Part shown: piece by piece, positions 37,555 to 48,957 of the stretch
Position numbering within the stretch: position 1 is the first letter of the stretch
Layout of the letters: each line of letters opens with the position of its first letter
Assembly: GCA_014871385.1 (NCBI GenBank)
Contig: CM026428.1
Span: forward strand, 17,208,437-17,272,436
Length of the DNA stretch: 64,000 nt
From: Ceratodon purpureus
Lineage: Eukaryota; Streptophyta; Bryopsida; Pseudoditrichales; Ditrichaceae
Reading direction: 5' to 3'
Notes under the pieces: model-generated
The model's database searches: none
Told to the model about the DNA's origin: nothing
The model's input: only the letters and a program-made list of their open reading frames with translations
Position numbers and translations under genes: made by a program

Positions 37555-39600
37555 TTCACCAACTTTTAAAAAATTGCATTCTTTTGTCAAAATCTCATAA
37601 ATCCACGGTATTAGATGTTTTATTCCGTCGACGAGGAACTCGGAGAGGGTCTTACCTCAGAAAAATATGAAGGAAAATCGGTGTCCTAGTAGTGACTGTT
37701 ATCGTCATGTCCTTTGGTATTATTGGTCTTATAAAGATGTTAAAAGAAGAAGAGATTGAAGTTGGAGTTGGAAAATTAAAAGGTTGTTTGAAAGGTTACA
37801 TAGATTATATAAATGGCCATTCAAAAAGTTATTGCAAAAGTTATTTCAAATAATATTTAAAAATCAGTTGACATATTTTAAAAAACAAAAGCAAAGCTCG
37901 ACTTCATTCATTTTTTGTGTGTATTTTATTTTACTTCATTTTTATATAAACACCTTTCATTTCCTACTTGTTGGTTTTGATTCTTTTGGAATTTCTTTCA
38001 CAAAGTCGTCTTCAAGGAATTTTCAAATTTACACCCATCAAACCAGCATGAAAAAAAAAAAAAAAAAAAAATTTTAACTTTACTTTAATTTCGTCGACAA
38101 GGTACTCAAAGAGGGTTTTTACCCAAAAATAACAAATGGAATTGGAAAGTATAGGCGTTAGTGTGGTCGTGGTCGTGATTGTCCTCAACCTAGCCTTGCT
38201 TGCAACTTCTTAAATATACATCTAAATATACATTTATTTATTTACTTCCTAAATGTGAGACTTCACACTTCTATAGTGAGTGCCGCAATAGATACTTGAT
38301 TTGAAATATTTTAATTTATATTCAAATTAAAAAATGTGGAGTTTGCATCGAAGGATATGATAGATTATGATTTTTGTTGATGGTTGTCCATAGCATTGCG
38401 TAGCCTTAGTTAAATATATATTGTTTTTATTGGAAGTTAATAAAAACGTTAATAAAATTTTCAAATTTCAATATATTGTTTGATTTAAAAAAAGAAATTG
38501 TTCCAAGTTCTTGCAAGTCATTACTACTTGTTGGTTGTTCACAAAATTGCTTTGCTGATTTCAACATTTGAATAATTTACCTCATACCAATTGATTTTCA
38601 TCTCTAGTCGTTTTTCTTTCTTTTTATTGATGAATTAAAGAACTAGATTAAATTTTGTTCTATAAAAAACCAAATTGTAGGCTACCATTAGATTGTCAAC
38701 ATTGGTCATATGAATATATATATTGGATTTTATTATTCGTAGTCAATTACTTTGTATACCAAAAGAAAAAATCCTAATAGCTTAGTGCATTAAATAGAGT
38801 AAAACTTGACTTAATTTATCTTCATAATATTTGTGATTGCACACTATAATAAGTGTCCTTTGAATTAATCCATCCCTAAAATCTCTATAATTTTCAATGC
38901 ATGATCTTTCTATACAATCAATTTGGAAAATCTTTTTATTACTACATTAAATATATCATCTCAACACTTTTTAAACTATTGTAAATTCCGAATTGTATTA
39001 TGTAATCTCCACACTTTCCAGTGATTCACAATCACCAACGGATGTAAGTAACACTCCTTTCCTTTGTAGCTACACTCTTTTTCAATTTAACATTCAATTC
39101 TTTTCAAATATTTGTTTATGTTTTATAGTTTTAGAGTGAACTGCAAATATTATTATGTTTCCTTCCAATATCTATCTTCACACATATTATTTTTATATTG
39201 CTAAATCATACACATTCATTAATTATCCCTACATACACAATATCAACATTAACCTCCACAACATCAACTCAACAAAAAAAAGGTGTGATTTAGGGTCCGG
39301 TTAGACTCTCCATGAGTCAATTTTTATGGTATGAAGCTGTAATTTTGGCACAATATAGACAATTCTCATATATTTCTAACAAGACCATTCATGCTTCAAA
39401 ATTCCTCAAACTTTAGGAAATATCCGGAGTCAAAGTTTGAAAACACTATTAGAGCAATGTACTAAAATTTGCCCAAAATTGCAGTATATGCTCAAAATTT
39501 GCCCAAAATTAATTAAAATCGCATAAACTTCAAAAATTGAGATTTTACTTTTCATCAAATTTTGGCTTTTGTACATGTAAATACAATTTGAAGGCATGAT
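37183..39600. other. AT-rich intergenic DNA
   Basis: No gene. It holds a TA dinucleotide run at 37508-37552 and a poly(A) run of about 22 A at 38049-38070 that may end a retroposed piece, although I saw no target duplication there. Confidence 0.5.
37508..37552. repeat. TA dinucleotide microsatellite
   Basis: About 22 uninterrupted TA units. Confidence 0.95.
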
Positions 39601-39639
39601 TTCACTACTTGGATTTTCAATCCAATATTTCTCCATATG

Positions 39640-39790
39640 CCTTTTTTTTACTATTTCTCCATATGCCTTTTTTACTATCATAGACAGCCTTTGTATTTGA
39701 ATTTCAGCATACCTCCATGTAAAATATCAAGCATTCCTTTGTATTTGAATTTCAGCATACCTCCATGTGAAAGATCAAGCGTTTCTTTAG
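39640..39790 (+). repeat. Local tandem duplications (25- and about 44-bp units)
   Basis: ATTTCTCCATATGCC appears twice in succession near 39650. A unit starting CTTTGTATTTGAATTTCAGC is then duplicated head to tail at about 39688-39780 with few differences. Confidence 0.85.
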
Positions 39791-41031
39791 GATTTTCTTG
39801 GTCGTATGAGGAAAAAAAGTGCATGGACATATTCCTAACCCACCTTTGAAAAAGAATTTGAAAACCTCACATCAAATTTGCTTTTAAAATTGATTTTTTT
39901 GGCTCACAAAACACTTGAATCCCATTTTGCAACAAGGGAAAAAAACTTTTTCTCCAAATTTCAACATTACGATCTCACAAACGGTAAGGAGTTTGAATCT
40001 TAAATATGGGTTACATATACATGTATAAGTAAGATACCAGATCCGACAGTTATTTCCCCCAAAATACATCGAAACTTAAAAACATATACCTTGTATTAAA
40101 AAAATCTAGTTTCGAGGGTTTTGGCAGTTTTGAGGCCTCTCAACTTTAAGGGTCGATTGGAAAAATAAATAGAATCATGACCAAACATCAATTCAATAAA
40201 TCTTTAATTTTTAATCATACAATCTCTAATTCACAAATGCAAACGCATGTAGACAATTACAAATTACACTCCTACTACACTTTTTAGCCGGTTGATGTAT
40301 TATGTTTTGGTATATACATCAATTTCAAAAACTTCTACTTTGAAAAGAAATTATATGTATATATATACATACATACATACTTACTATTGGCATAGAGAAT
40401 AATCATAAAGCACATGAAAGTGTCCATTTAAATTTGTGCTATGTGTTGCTATTGCTTGTATTGTTTTTCATAATATATACATCATATCGATAAATGCATT
40501 TGGTTGGGATTAGATTTTAAATGCTAAAGAAGATATAAGAAAATGAGTAACATAAGGAGAAGAAATGTCTAGATTAAAATTAATGAAAATTGTATGGCAA
40601 GAAAATTTCAATTTCTAAAGTGTGAAGAAAGATAGGAGTTAGAAGAGACAAATTGATTTCAATTGTAGTAGATGACCATGAAGAAGCTTCAAAATTGTTT
40701 TTGATAAAATGTTTATATCTTAATCTTTTTAACTACAAATTCATTAGTTGAAGTCGCTTTTAGGACATACTTCCCAATAAATTCTACTATACCAATGTTT
40801 GAAGGTATAGATTGTGAATTTGAAATGAGCATGTAATAGCTTTAAAATCAACATGAGCTTCCATGAAGAGGTCAATTTGAAACTCTCAACCATATTTGAT
40901 CATTTTATACTATAAATTTTAAAAATTCTTCAGAATCTGAGCTTCTTGTTAGTTTGAAGATTCTTTTCAAATGAAGGTGATTTTAACACACTTCCTTAAC
41001 CACTTACTAGAATTTGGTTATTCACACTTGC

Positions 41032-41119
41032 TCTTCCTCTATTCCAAGAAGAAAATTAAAAAGAAAATCTTCCTCTATTCCAAGAAGAAATTAAAAAGAA
41101 AAACTTCCTCTATTCCAAG
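41032..41119 (+). repeat. Tandem repeat, about 38-bp unit, 2.3 copies
   Basis: CTTCCTCTATTCCAAG followed by AAGAAATTAAAAAGAAAA repeats with small length differences. Confidence 0.85.
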
Positions 41120-41127
41120 TTATGAGT

Positions 41128-41250
41128 TTAGCTGTTAATTAGAGAAATATTTTATCTCATATAATTGGTCCGGGTTAAAACATAGTACACTCGTTTGAGC
41201 ATGTATGTGATATGTATTGATTTGACATTGTTATATGTGTTGTTAGAGGG
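41128..41250 (+). mobile_element. SINE-like element A, degenerate
   Basis: It shares ATTTTATCTCATATAATTGG, GTCCGGGTT and the following ACTCGTTTGA phrase with the copy near 545-650. The B box has decayed to GGTTAAAAC. Confidence 0.5.
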
Positions 41251-42447
41251 AGTAAAAGAGTTGTGTCAACAAACAAGCTCACCACATGACAAAGTCAAGT
41301 GTTGTCATTTCTAACATTGAATAACTTGCCTTAACTACTAAAAATCTTTTGTAATTTTCTATTTTTTTGAAGTCTTTGTTTGTGGAAAAATATAGACATG
41401 GCATGTTAGATGACTATGGTGTTTATATTAATATTTTATTTATATAGTGGATATTTGGAATTAATCTTCAAGCAATTTCATTGATGGGATGTGTGGCGCG
41501 GCTTTAGCACCAGCTTTAATGAAAACGATGATGTCTATATTTCAACATTTAGTGGCAATGCTTTTAATGAGCCATAAGTATCTTTTGATTTTTGGTTCAA
41601 GAGTTTTTTTTTGTAAGAATTAGTTGCTATATTGTGTAAATTCATTGAATTGGATGGTGAGATTTTGATGCACATTTGTAGGTGGTTCACTTTAATATGG
41701 TGATATTTTGCTACATAGTATGTCAAGTTTGAATCTAAAATTGTAATTATAGTGGCATGATTCTTTGGATACCACATGTGCTAAGAAATAAGCAAGTAGA
41801 AAGTATATTTTCTTGCGGATTGTTGTTTAGGGTGCATGCATTTATGATAATAAAGCATCTAGATTTTTCTTATGATACTATCAATTTTCTAATTTTCCAT
41901 ATTTCATATTGCTTACTTGTGTTTTTTGACATGAATTGCATATATGTATTGTTGTCTAGATATGAATAGTTATTGTAACCATGTATTTAGGTTCAATGAA
42001 TTATATACTAGATAAGTGATGGATGAATATCTTTTCTATCTAAAGAGTTCTTTTTAATAAGGCCCATATATTAGTCAGTACGGAATTTGATAAGACACAC
42101 CTTCTGTGGGTTATAAATGGCAAAGTTGTTTCAAAAATTCCTTAAATAGTTCATTGTCAGTGTTTATATTATTTGTTCATTCATCAATTTTAGATAATTC
42201 TTCAACTAAGATTTCTAAATTAATTATTTAATATACTTAATTTATTTATTCTATGAATTTGACAAAGCCTTTATGCGGTGTACCATATAGAGAAGGTCAT
42301 TTGTCTTATGGTGTGGCATGCTTATATTTGTATGGATGTCTAGCAATTCTATGAGGAAGGTTTCTACCCAGATTTTACTAATGCATTTGTCTGTTTATTA
42401 CCGTCAATGTTAACATGAACTCGGATTTTGTATAATGTAATTGGTTG

Positions 42448-42612
42448 TGTGCAATTTTGGAGAAAGTGTCTACTCTCGAAAGAGGGGAGTAGATCTTTAC
42501 TTCCATACCTTTGTCCTGTGGGCTTTGGATTGGGGGTAGGTCGAACAGACACTTAATTCACGTCGGTCTCCTCCGGATACCGAAGTTTCTCTCTCTCTGT
42601 GCAATTTTGGAG
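42448..42612 (+). mobile_element. SINE-like element B with 15-bp target duplication
   Basis: The 135-bp unit at 42463-42597 is bounded by the exact direct repeat TGTGCAATTTTGGAG at 42448-42462 and 42598-42612. This shows that element B moves on its own by retroposition. It starts AAAGTGTCTACTCTCGAAAG and ends in a CTCTCTCTCT run. I could not assign confident Pol III boxes, so its origin (tRNA, 5S or LINE end) and orientation are open. Confidence 0.75.
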
Positions 42613-42719
42613 CAATTGTACCATACATGTAAGTATAATTTGATATAGATGACTATTATGTAATGTAAAATGTTTTATTTGTGCAAATTCTTTTGGATGT
42701 ACTTTGCTTGTAGCAAAAA

Positions 42720-43225
42720 TCACCTCCTCATCCTCCTAGCAAAGATAGTATCAAGTATCTACTCCAATACTTTAGAGGCACAAAAGATTTAGACCTACAC
42801 TTCACAAAGGGTGAAACTTCAAAATCACAAGATATGTTGATTTTGATTATAAGTCCGATGAAATTTCTAGGAAGTCACAAACTGGCTATATTTTCCTCAA
42901 GAAAAACACACCAATTTCATGGAAGTTCGAGAAGTAAAATATCACAACCACTTTTACCAACCATTTAGAATCAATTGCCTTTCATAAAGCTATCCAAGGA
43001 GACAGTGTGGTTACGCAACATATGCAAGATGATTATAGAGCAACGTCAACTCATGTAAGACAACAAACTAACACCCACCTATAAAGACAATAATGCATTT
43101 GTTGCACAACTACCAATCCAATTCATCAACACTAATAAAGTCAAGCATATTTGTCGTCATATATTTGGATTCACTTACGATCTCATACAAAGTGAATAAA
43201 TTCACATAAGGAAGATTGAATTAAT
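42720..43225 (+). pseudogene. Ty1/copia retrotransposon remnant, RNase H region
   Basis: The translation reads YLLQYFRGTKDLDLHF, then in shifted frames SRKSQTGYIFL, TPISWK, DNNAFVAQ and KVKHICRHIFGF. These are, in order, the conserved blocks at the reverse transcriptase-RNase H end of copia polyproteins (YLKGT, GYIF, ISW, DN and the KHID/HF block). Several stops and frameshifts show it is dead. No LTR could be assigned. Confidence 0.75.
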
Positions 43226-43299
43226 CCACAATATAGTTAATATGTTAAGTATATATTTTAATTTTTAATTTTATTTTTGCTTACAATTACATTTTCCAC

Positions 43300-43405
43300 A
43301 TCTACTCAAACAAAATTATGAATTTATGAAGGTTTGAATTGGGACCGATTATTTGAGATAAATACTCTCTTTAACCAATAATGAGCTCATAGCTTGGAAA
43401 TCAAC
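43300..43405 (-). mobile_element. SINE-like element A
   Basis: On the minus strand ATGAGCTCATTATTGGTTAA is followed by a decayed B box (GGTCCCAATTCAAACCTTC). Sequence and order match the copy at 24890-25080. An element B copy follows at 43490-43597. Confidence 0.5.
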
Positions 43406-43489
43406 TCTTGGGAAAAACCTAGCTTATACCGCTTTGCTCCAATCAATTTGTTTAAAAAAATAAATTGGTTATTGATTATTTGTGATTAC

Positions 43490-43597
43490 AGTGTCTACTG
43501 TCGAGAAGGTGGAGTAGTAGGTTTGGAGGTGGAACAAACATAAACTTAAGTCACATCATCTACCTTCAAAAATCAAAGTTTTTCTTCTTTGGTATGT
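43490..43597 (+). mobile_element. SINE-like element B, degenerate
   Basis: Begins AGTGTCTACTGTCGAGAAGG and contains GTGGAACAAACATAAACTTA in place of the AACAGACACTTAATTC phrase of better copies. It ends in a TTTTTCTTCTTT tail. Confidence 0.45.
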
Positions 43598-43777
43598 TAA
43601 GTAAAGCTCTTCAAACCTACACACATAGGAGACTGGTACAAGAAGGTGGAATTGAATTCTTTCATTAATTAAATCCTTAATGAAAAATATTCTTTTCTAA
43701 ATCTATGGATTTCTCTTATTTAGGATTCTCATGAAATAGTTTTAATGATATAACTCTAGATGGAAGAAGAGTGTTAA

Positions 43778-44317
43778 CCCTTTAAGGCGTCGGCGTCCAG
43801 ATTCTGGACGCCGGATGAATTTCAGTAGCTCATTTTTTGTTCTGTGGAATGTTTTTCATCCATTTCTATTTTTCTTCCAATTCTTGTGCTAGTTTTAAAC
43901 CATTTGCACGGTTTGGATTTTCAGAATAAGATAATGAGAATTTTTGAAAAATTACATAAGTGATTTATGTCAAGTTTCAATCTTAGTTCAAAAAGAGAGA
44001 CCTTAAACATGATTTTTCATAATAAGTAGAATCAAATAATGGAAACTATACCATCTTGTAATGCATGTTATTACAATCTCATTACAATATTTTAAAAAAT
44101 TTAGTGTTAATTTTGGGTTTTTAATTGAATTACAAAAGAAAACCTTGCAAAATTACTTTAAAAATATTATTAATAAATATGATGAATCCAACCGTACAGA
44201 TGTTATCTTCACATTGACATCTACAACTTTGTTTTGTACATCAAATAAATTTTCCATTTTCATCAACCATTTTATAACAAATCTTTGAAAACAGTGATGA
44301 ATCGGGACGTTAAAGGG
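43778..44317. mobile_element. TTAA-flanked TIR element, family 2
   Basis: A 540-bp element starting CCCTTTAAGGCGTC; the minus-strand end starts CCCTTTAACGTC. TTAA lies at 43774-43777 and 44318-44321. Just inside the left end an exact hairpin, GGCGTCCAG with CTGGACGCC around ATT, sits at about 43789-43809. CCCTTT ends, a TTAA target and subterminal hairpins are known from piggyBac-type elements. The short AT-rich frame inside (44061-44288) shows no transposase motif. Confidence 0.7.
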
Positions 44318-44512
44318 TTAAACTAAAAATCAACTTGCTGATCACACCCAGTGCTAAGAGTTAACTAGCTGTTAGTATCACATAACTGAGAAACACAATT
44401 TATAAATTTTGTATCCACCTAAAGTAAAAGTGGCTTTGTAGACTCTACCTTAACTCCACCTTGCCAGGTGGGATTAAATCTGAAAAGAAACTATCTGGAT
44501 CACTGTAATGTA

Positions 44513-44737
44513 GTGCTACCAACGTTTTTCGAGGGACAATTTTGATGAGCACCTTAGTTTTTGGTTTTTTAGTTTAAAATTTCTAAAGGTGTCCTCCTAG
44601 AGTAATTTGGGGCAACAAGCTCCATTTTACAATTCAAAAATACCAAAAATGGCCTTGAGGAGTCCAAATTCAAAATTTGAGGGTTCTGGAAGAAAAAAGC
44701 CAACGAATGGGAGTGGCTCCTAAAACGCTAGTAGCAC
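44513..44737. mobile_element. TA-flanked MITE, GTGCTAC termini
   Basis: A 225-bp element. The left end starts GTGCTACCAACGTTTTTCGA and the minus-strand end starts GTGCTACTAGCGTTTTAGGA. TA lies at 44511-44512 and 44738-44739. Size and target resemble Stowaway MITEs. Confidence 0.65.
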
Positions 44738-44852
44738 TAAAATACATGGATCTAAACTATCTCCTCAGAATTATGAGAAGTTTTGTATTTCCATTATATT
44801 TGCATGTAATTAGCATGCTTTCTATTTGGTTTCTTCAAAATCTGGAGCTCTA

Positions 44853-45162
44853 AGGTATGAACATCTAAAATCGCCCCCCCAGACTTTCCTGTCAGATTCT
44901 TGTTCCCCTGGAGATTTTATCATCCTATAATTACCCATAATGTATCCCATGTGTACATGCAGTAATAAGTCCGACAATAGGTTAACTTATATTGGTCAGT
45001 TCTAAAAATTGTAGTTATTATTATGAGTGCTTATAAATATCCTAAAAATGGGGAAACTTTAATTTTTTCTTATTGCTAATCACTAAAAAAAAGTGAGGCA
45101 CTCATTCCACCACTCCAAGTGTAACGAATTCCTTAAAGGGACGAAGATAGGTGTTCATACCT
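44853..45162. mobile_element. TA-flanked MITE, AGGTATGAACA termini
   Basis: A 310-bp element. Ends are AGGTATGAACATCTA and, on the minus strand, AGGTATGAACACCTA. TA lies at 44851-44852 and 45163-45164. Confidence 0.65.
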
Positions 45163-45243
45163 TATCACAACTATTTGGAACGGATCGGTTCTAACAGTAT
45201 GAGATCAAAAGTATGATTGGAATTGAAATCAATATGGTTCTTA

Positions 45244-46564
45244 AGGTATACACACCTATGACCGATAACTTAACCCCTAAAGGTTCAAGCCGTTTTTGGG
45301 CCTCCAAAACCAGAAACTGTGATTTTTGACAACCTTGGAGAAGTTGAAGTATGATTCTTAACTTTTTACCTTTTTGATACATCCAACCGTAAGATCTTAA
45401 ACCTTGCTACCTGCACTAATACCATGTCAAATTTCAACAGTTGGATCTTTACCATTTGTGAGATTATAATGTCCAAAGTTTACTGTTTTTTTTTTTTTGG
45501 CTTTGCGCAAAAGACATACTCTAAATGGTGCCAAGGGAGACTTGATTATTGTTACCTCAAACATTTTGCTCATATTTTTTTCCACGTAGGTGACTAATTT
45601 GAGCACCTCCATGCAAAATTTTAGAGTCTCATTACACTTTTTTGGCCTTCATGCAAATTATTTTCGAGAAGAAGGTACAAAAACCACAATCTGGTAAAAC
45701 TTAAATGACATGAAATGCTTTTGGTTTTTTAAAAAAGTAAACGGTCAAAAGTTACTTCCATGAGTTTTTGAATTTTCGGAAAAAAAAAATTTGAAAAATT
45801 CCTAAATCTCAAATTTTGACAAATTTTGAAAGAAAGAATTGTAAAATTACCAAAAACTGTGAAGGTTGTTTCTGTGATTTTTGGAGGCTACCCTTGTAAA
45901 ATTGGTAAGCTTTTTGACTTAGTCACTTTGGATTTTGAGTAGTGAATTGGTTATGATCACATTTCCAAAAAAATAATTCTAAAAAAACCTAATTTTAAAT
46001 TGCCCGTTTTGGACTTGAAACCTAAAATTTCTAGATGAAGGTTCTAAAAGTGAAATTTGGCTTTGAAAATTTTACCACATACACTTTGCAGTATAAGGAG
46101 CATCCAGTAAAATTCTTAGGCAAAAATATTACTTTTAACCCCTTCATCTAGGCTGCCCGAAACAGCTGAGAGCCATTTTGGATTTCTAGAACCTTTAGGG
46201 GTTAAGCATTTCAGCATAATAAGGCTTAGGTTTTCAGTAAGGAGTTATTTTTCGTGCGTAGTATCATAAGGTTCATGTAGAATGAGCATTTTTTCAAAAT
46301 TTGTTCAGTAAAATTCAAATTACTACAAATTTTTTTGTTCAGAAGTTAGGTTTACGCATAATCAACATATAGGTGTACCAATGACCGACAATACTCAGAT
46401 TAATGAACAAACATATGACTACTTGATTCCGTCACACTCACAGAGGCATTCTATTAGAGGATGCATCCTAAATCTACTCTTCATCAAATTTTTGGCTAAT
46501 TATCTGTCATCGAAAGCCTACATATCAGTCATAGGTTCATTCATCTTCATGGTTGTGTATACCT
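45244..46564. mobile_element. TA-flanked MITE split by a TTAA element
   Basis: Ends are AGGTATACACACCTATGACC and, on the minus strand, AGGTATACACAACCATG, with CCTATGACTGAT a little further in. TA lies at 45242-45243 and 46565-46566. About 930 bp of the span is the TTAA family 1 copy B, so the original MITE was about 390 bp. Its termini resemble those of the MITE at 44853-45162. Confidence 0.6.
45274..46201 (+). mobile_element. TTAA-flanked TIR element, family 1, copy B
   Basis: 928 bp, starting CCCCTAAAGGTTC and ending GAACCTTTAGGGG, with TTAA at 45270-45273 and 46202-46205. It is nearly the same as copy A over its whole length and has no coding capacity. It inserted into an older TA-flanked MITE. 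Confidence 0.82.
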
Positions 46565-46566
46565 TA

Positions 46567-47165
46567 GGGCCAATTTACACCTAGGGGCCGGGCCAAGTTT
46601 TCTTGGAGGCAATTGCTTGAAATTTCAGCCCATTTTTGGATTGGGGCCGGCCTCAAGTCCCCATTATAATAAGATTAGAACAAGGGCCAATTTTCCCTTA
46701 TGTAATGGCCTTCGGGCCAAGAAGCCAGGCCAATCCAATAAATCTAGAAAAACAATCAATTATTCATGGTGGACTTCGAGGAGTAAAGAAGGATGTGGTG
46801 GATGAGATTGTTGTAGGCTCCTTCCTCGTAGCCACGAGGTGGTGGGCTCAATCCCCCGTGGCTTTGGGAATTGCTGTGATTGGTTGGGGATAAATGATTT
46901 TTTGCGGTGAAATATTTCTTTAATTAAAATCTGACACTGGCCCCGAGCCCAAGAGTTGGCCTTCCATTCTCGGTGCACCCAATTCTCCGAGCTCGGGCCA
47001 TGTCAGACCTTGCATTTCTTGATTAAAAAAATTCTGCCACCAACTTGGCCCGAGGACTAGGTGTAAAGGGGTTGGGGCCGATTTTTGCCTGTCGACCAAT
47101 CACGATTGAGGATTTCAGCCCTCAAAGGGGCTGAATTGGCCCGGCCACTAGGTATAAATTGGCCC
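46567..47165 (+). mobile_element. PIF/Harbinger-type MITE, GGGCC family, copy 1
   Basis: A 599-bp element. Left end GGGCCAATTTACACCTAGGG; the minus-strand end GGGCCAATTTATACCTAGTG. A TTA duplication lies at 46564-46566 and 47166-47168. TTA targets and GGG/GGC termini mark Harbinger/Tourist elements. GGCC occurs many times near both ends, perhaps as protein-binding sites. A tRNA-like block GTGGTGGGCTCAATCCC lies inside. The termini differ from those of the complete Harbinger element nearby, so it is probably mobilised by a different relative. A second inverted copy is at 59565-60157. Confidence 0.8.
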
Positions 47166-47168
47166 TTA

Positions 47169-47988
47169 GTGAACCATTGGAATTAGAGCTTCTTGTTGGG
47201 AGCAAATGCCATATAAGATGCCACATGTCAACTACTCCCATGGGACCTTTAAAGACTAAACTTGAAAATGCTCCAAAAATTAGAACTCTACTAGCATTAG
47301 TTATGAATTCTCTTACCTACAAATCTGTTTTCACATCATTGAATTTCAGCACATAAACAGATGCACGCACCTAGCTTGTCAGCCCAACTAAGTTACATTG
47401 AAGGTCTGAACCACTCACACAGCAACACAAGTTATTTGTAACTTAGTACAGTACCAAGAGTAGTAGGATCAAACCAACTTTGACAATGAAGAAAAGGTCA
47501 TAAGATTGTGCCATGCTCCAAGCTTGTCTGCGAAGAGAAGCGCCGCCACATGGCAGAATGATATTTCAGGCGATGAATTTGGTTTTGTCCAGGAGTGCAA
47601 GATTTGGATTGAGGAAGTGATGGGCTGGGCTGTGAAAGGCTATCCATTGTGATGGACGAGAATGCATACCCCATGTGCCAGAGTATGGGCCCCCGCGGGC
47701 CACCATTGTTTGAATCATATGATTCATATTCCTCATTCATGGCTCCTCTCTACTTTTCATGCCAAGTTCTTGTCTTCCACTTTCCTGTGTAATTTTTGCT
47801 CACAAATGTTATTGTAATATAGTGTGCAAAAGTTCAAGAGGCTGTGCTTGACAGGCCATTGACCGGTTGGGAGGGACTTCAGAGTTCATCCTCCCATCAA
47901 AGGCTGTCAATAAATATTCCTTGGTCCATCATTTTTCTTCAATCCATTAACTTTTAATATATAGGATGGTTATGCCACACCATTTGAC
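47169..47988. other. Intergenic spacer between two Harbinger-type elements
   Basis: No gene or repeat was recognised. Confidence 0.4.
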
Positions 47989-48957
47989 TTAGGGTATGTC
48001 CCCACTTGGATGTACGTAAGACCGAGGACGTGCCCTATATCCAAGGGAGCGGGTTTACATAAAGCTGATTTCACACTGTGTGATGAATAATGCCTCCCGA
48101 GAGAATGTGAAACGGGTTGGTGTTATGTATATATCCAATTTCTGTATCCCTGTCCGCACTACGGTCGGTAAAATACGGTGGAGGGGGCGTATTAGACGAG
48201 ACGTGCACATCATGATTTCGAGGGGGCAGACAGCCACTCCCGGGGCAGTCACTTCGCGCAGTCTCTTTGCTCCATGTTGTCTCCTCTCCCTCGTTGTGGA
48301 TGTTGTCTTCTCCCTCGCGCACCTCTGGGTTTATGAGTGCGTCTACAGTTCCTGCAATTCTTCATTTTCCCTTCAGAGTTTGTGAGTGCTCCGTCCTCGC
48401 TCTCTGAGCGAGCAGTTTCCCTACTCCATTTTAGGTTCTCTCCTTTGTTGTGCGAGCAATTCAGTCCATTGCTTGGTGAACGAGAGGCGGGGTTTTGCAG
48501 TAGTACTTGGCGCTTTTTGGACACCGCTTCTCCCAGGTGAGTGATCATTTAATTTTCCAATTTATCGCAATTGTGGAGTTCGGGATAACACTCGGGATAA
48601 CATTCTATCTTGGCATCTTGTTTCCATACTGGTCATCGTGTTTCCTTAATGAACACCGTGTTCGCATTGTGCGCACGGGAGGGGCGGTGGGCGGAGAGTA
48701 TTGTGACCCACAGCGCGAGGGAGCTTCCTCAAGCGCATGTAAGTTTTCTCACACGAAGCGGTTGTTGGACTGCTTCATTTCCTGCGCTCTGTTCCGTGGT
48801 GCCAATTCTTTGCGGGTCTCACCGGGTTGTGTCTGCGGCACCATTCTTGAGCTGTCCGTTAGGTGGGCAAACGTCCATGCCACAGTCAAGCTCATCGGCC
48901 GCAATTGGCCAATTCCTTCCAGTACTTGTAATTCTCCTGCAGAACTCCGTTGACGGC

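Larger units (their letters stand above)
39600..42447. other. AT-rich repeat-bearing DNA
   Basis: Contains local tandem duplications (39640-39790 and 41032-41119) and a SINE-like copy (41128-41250). The part at 39880-40160 shares phrases such as GATCTCACAAACGGTAA with the TTAA family 1 elements and may be a very old, border-less copy; this is uncertain. No gene. Confidence 0.4.

Noticed and set aside
37784..38077. 97-codon frame ending in a poly(A) run
   Set aside because: Lysine-rich end is just the poly(A); AT-rich composition and no target duplication around the run.
39290..40160. Fifth copy of TTAA family 1
   Set aside because: Shares a few phrases with the family, but termini and TTAA flanks are not recognisable; left as a remark only.
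48610..48957. Extension of the transposase frame upstream to 48610
   Set aside because: The sequence from 48537 to 48942 has GTGAGT and CTGCAG borders and reads as a leader intron; the extra residues match nothing in the family.
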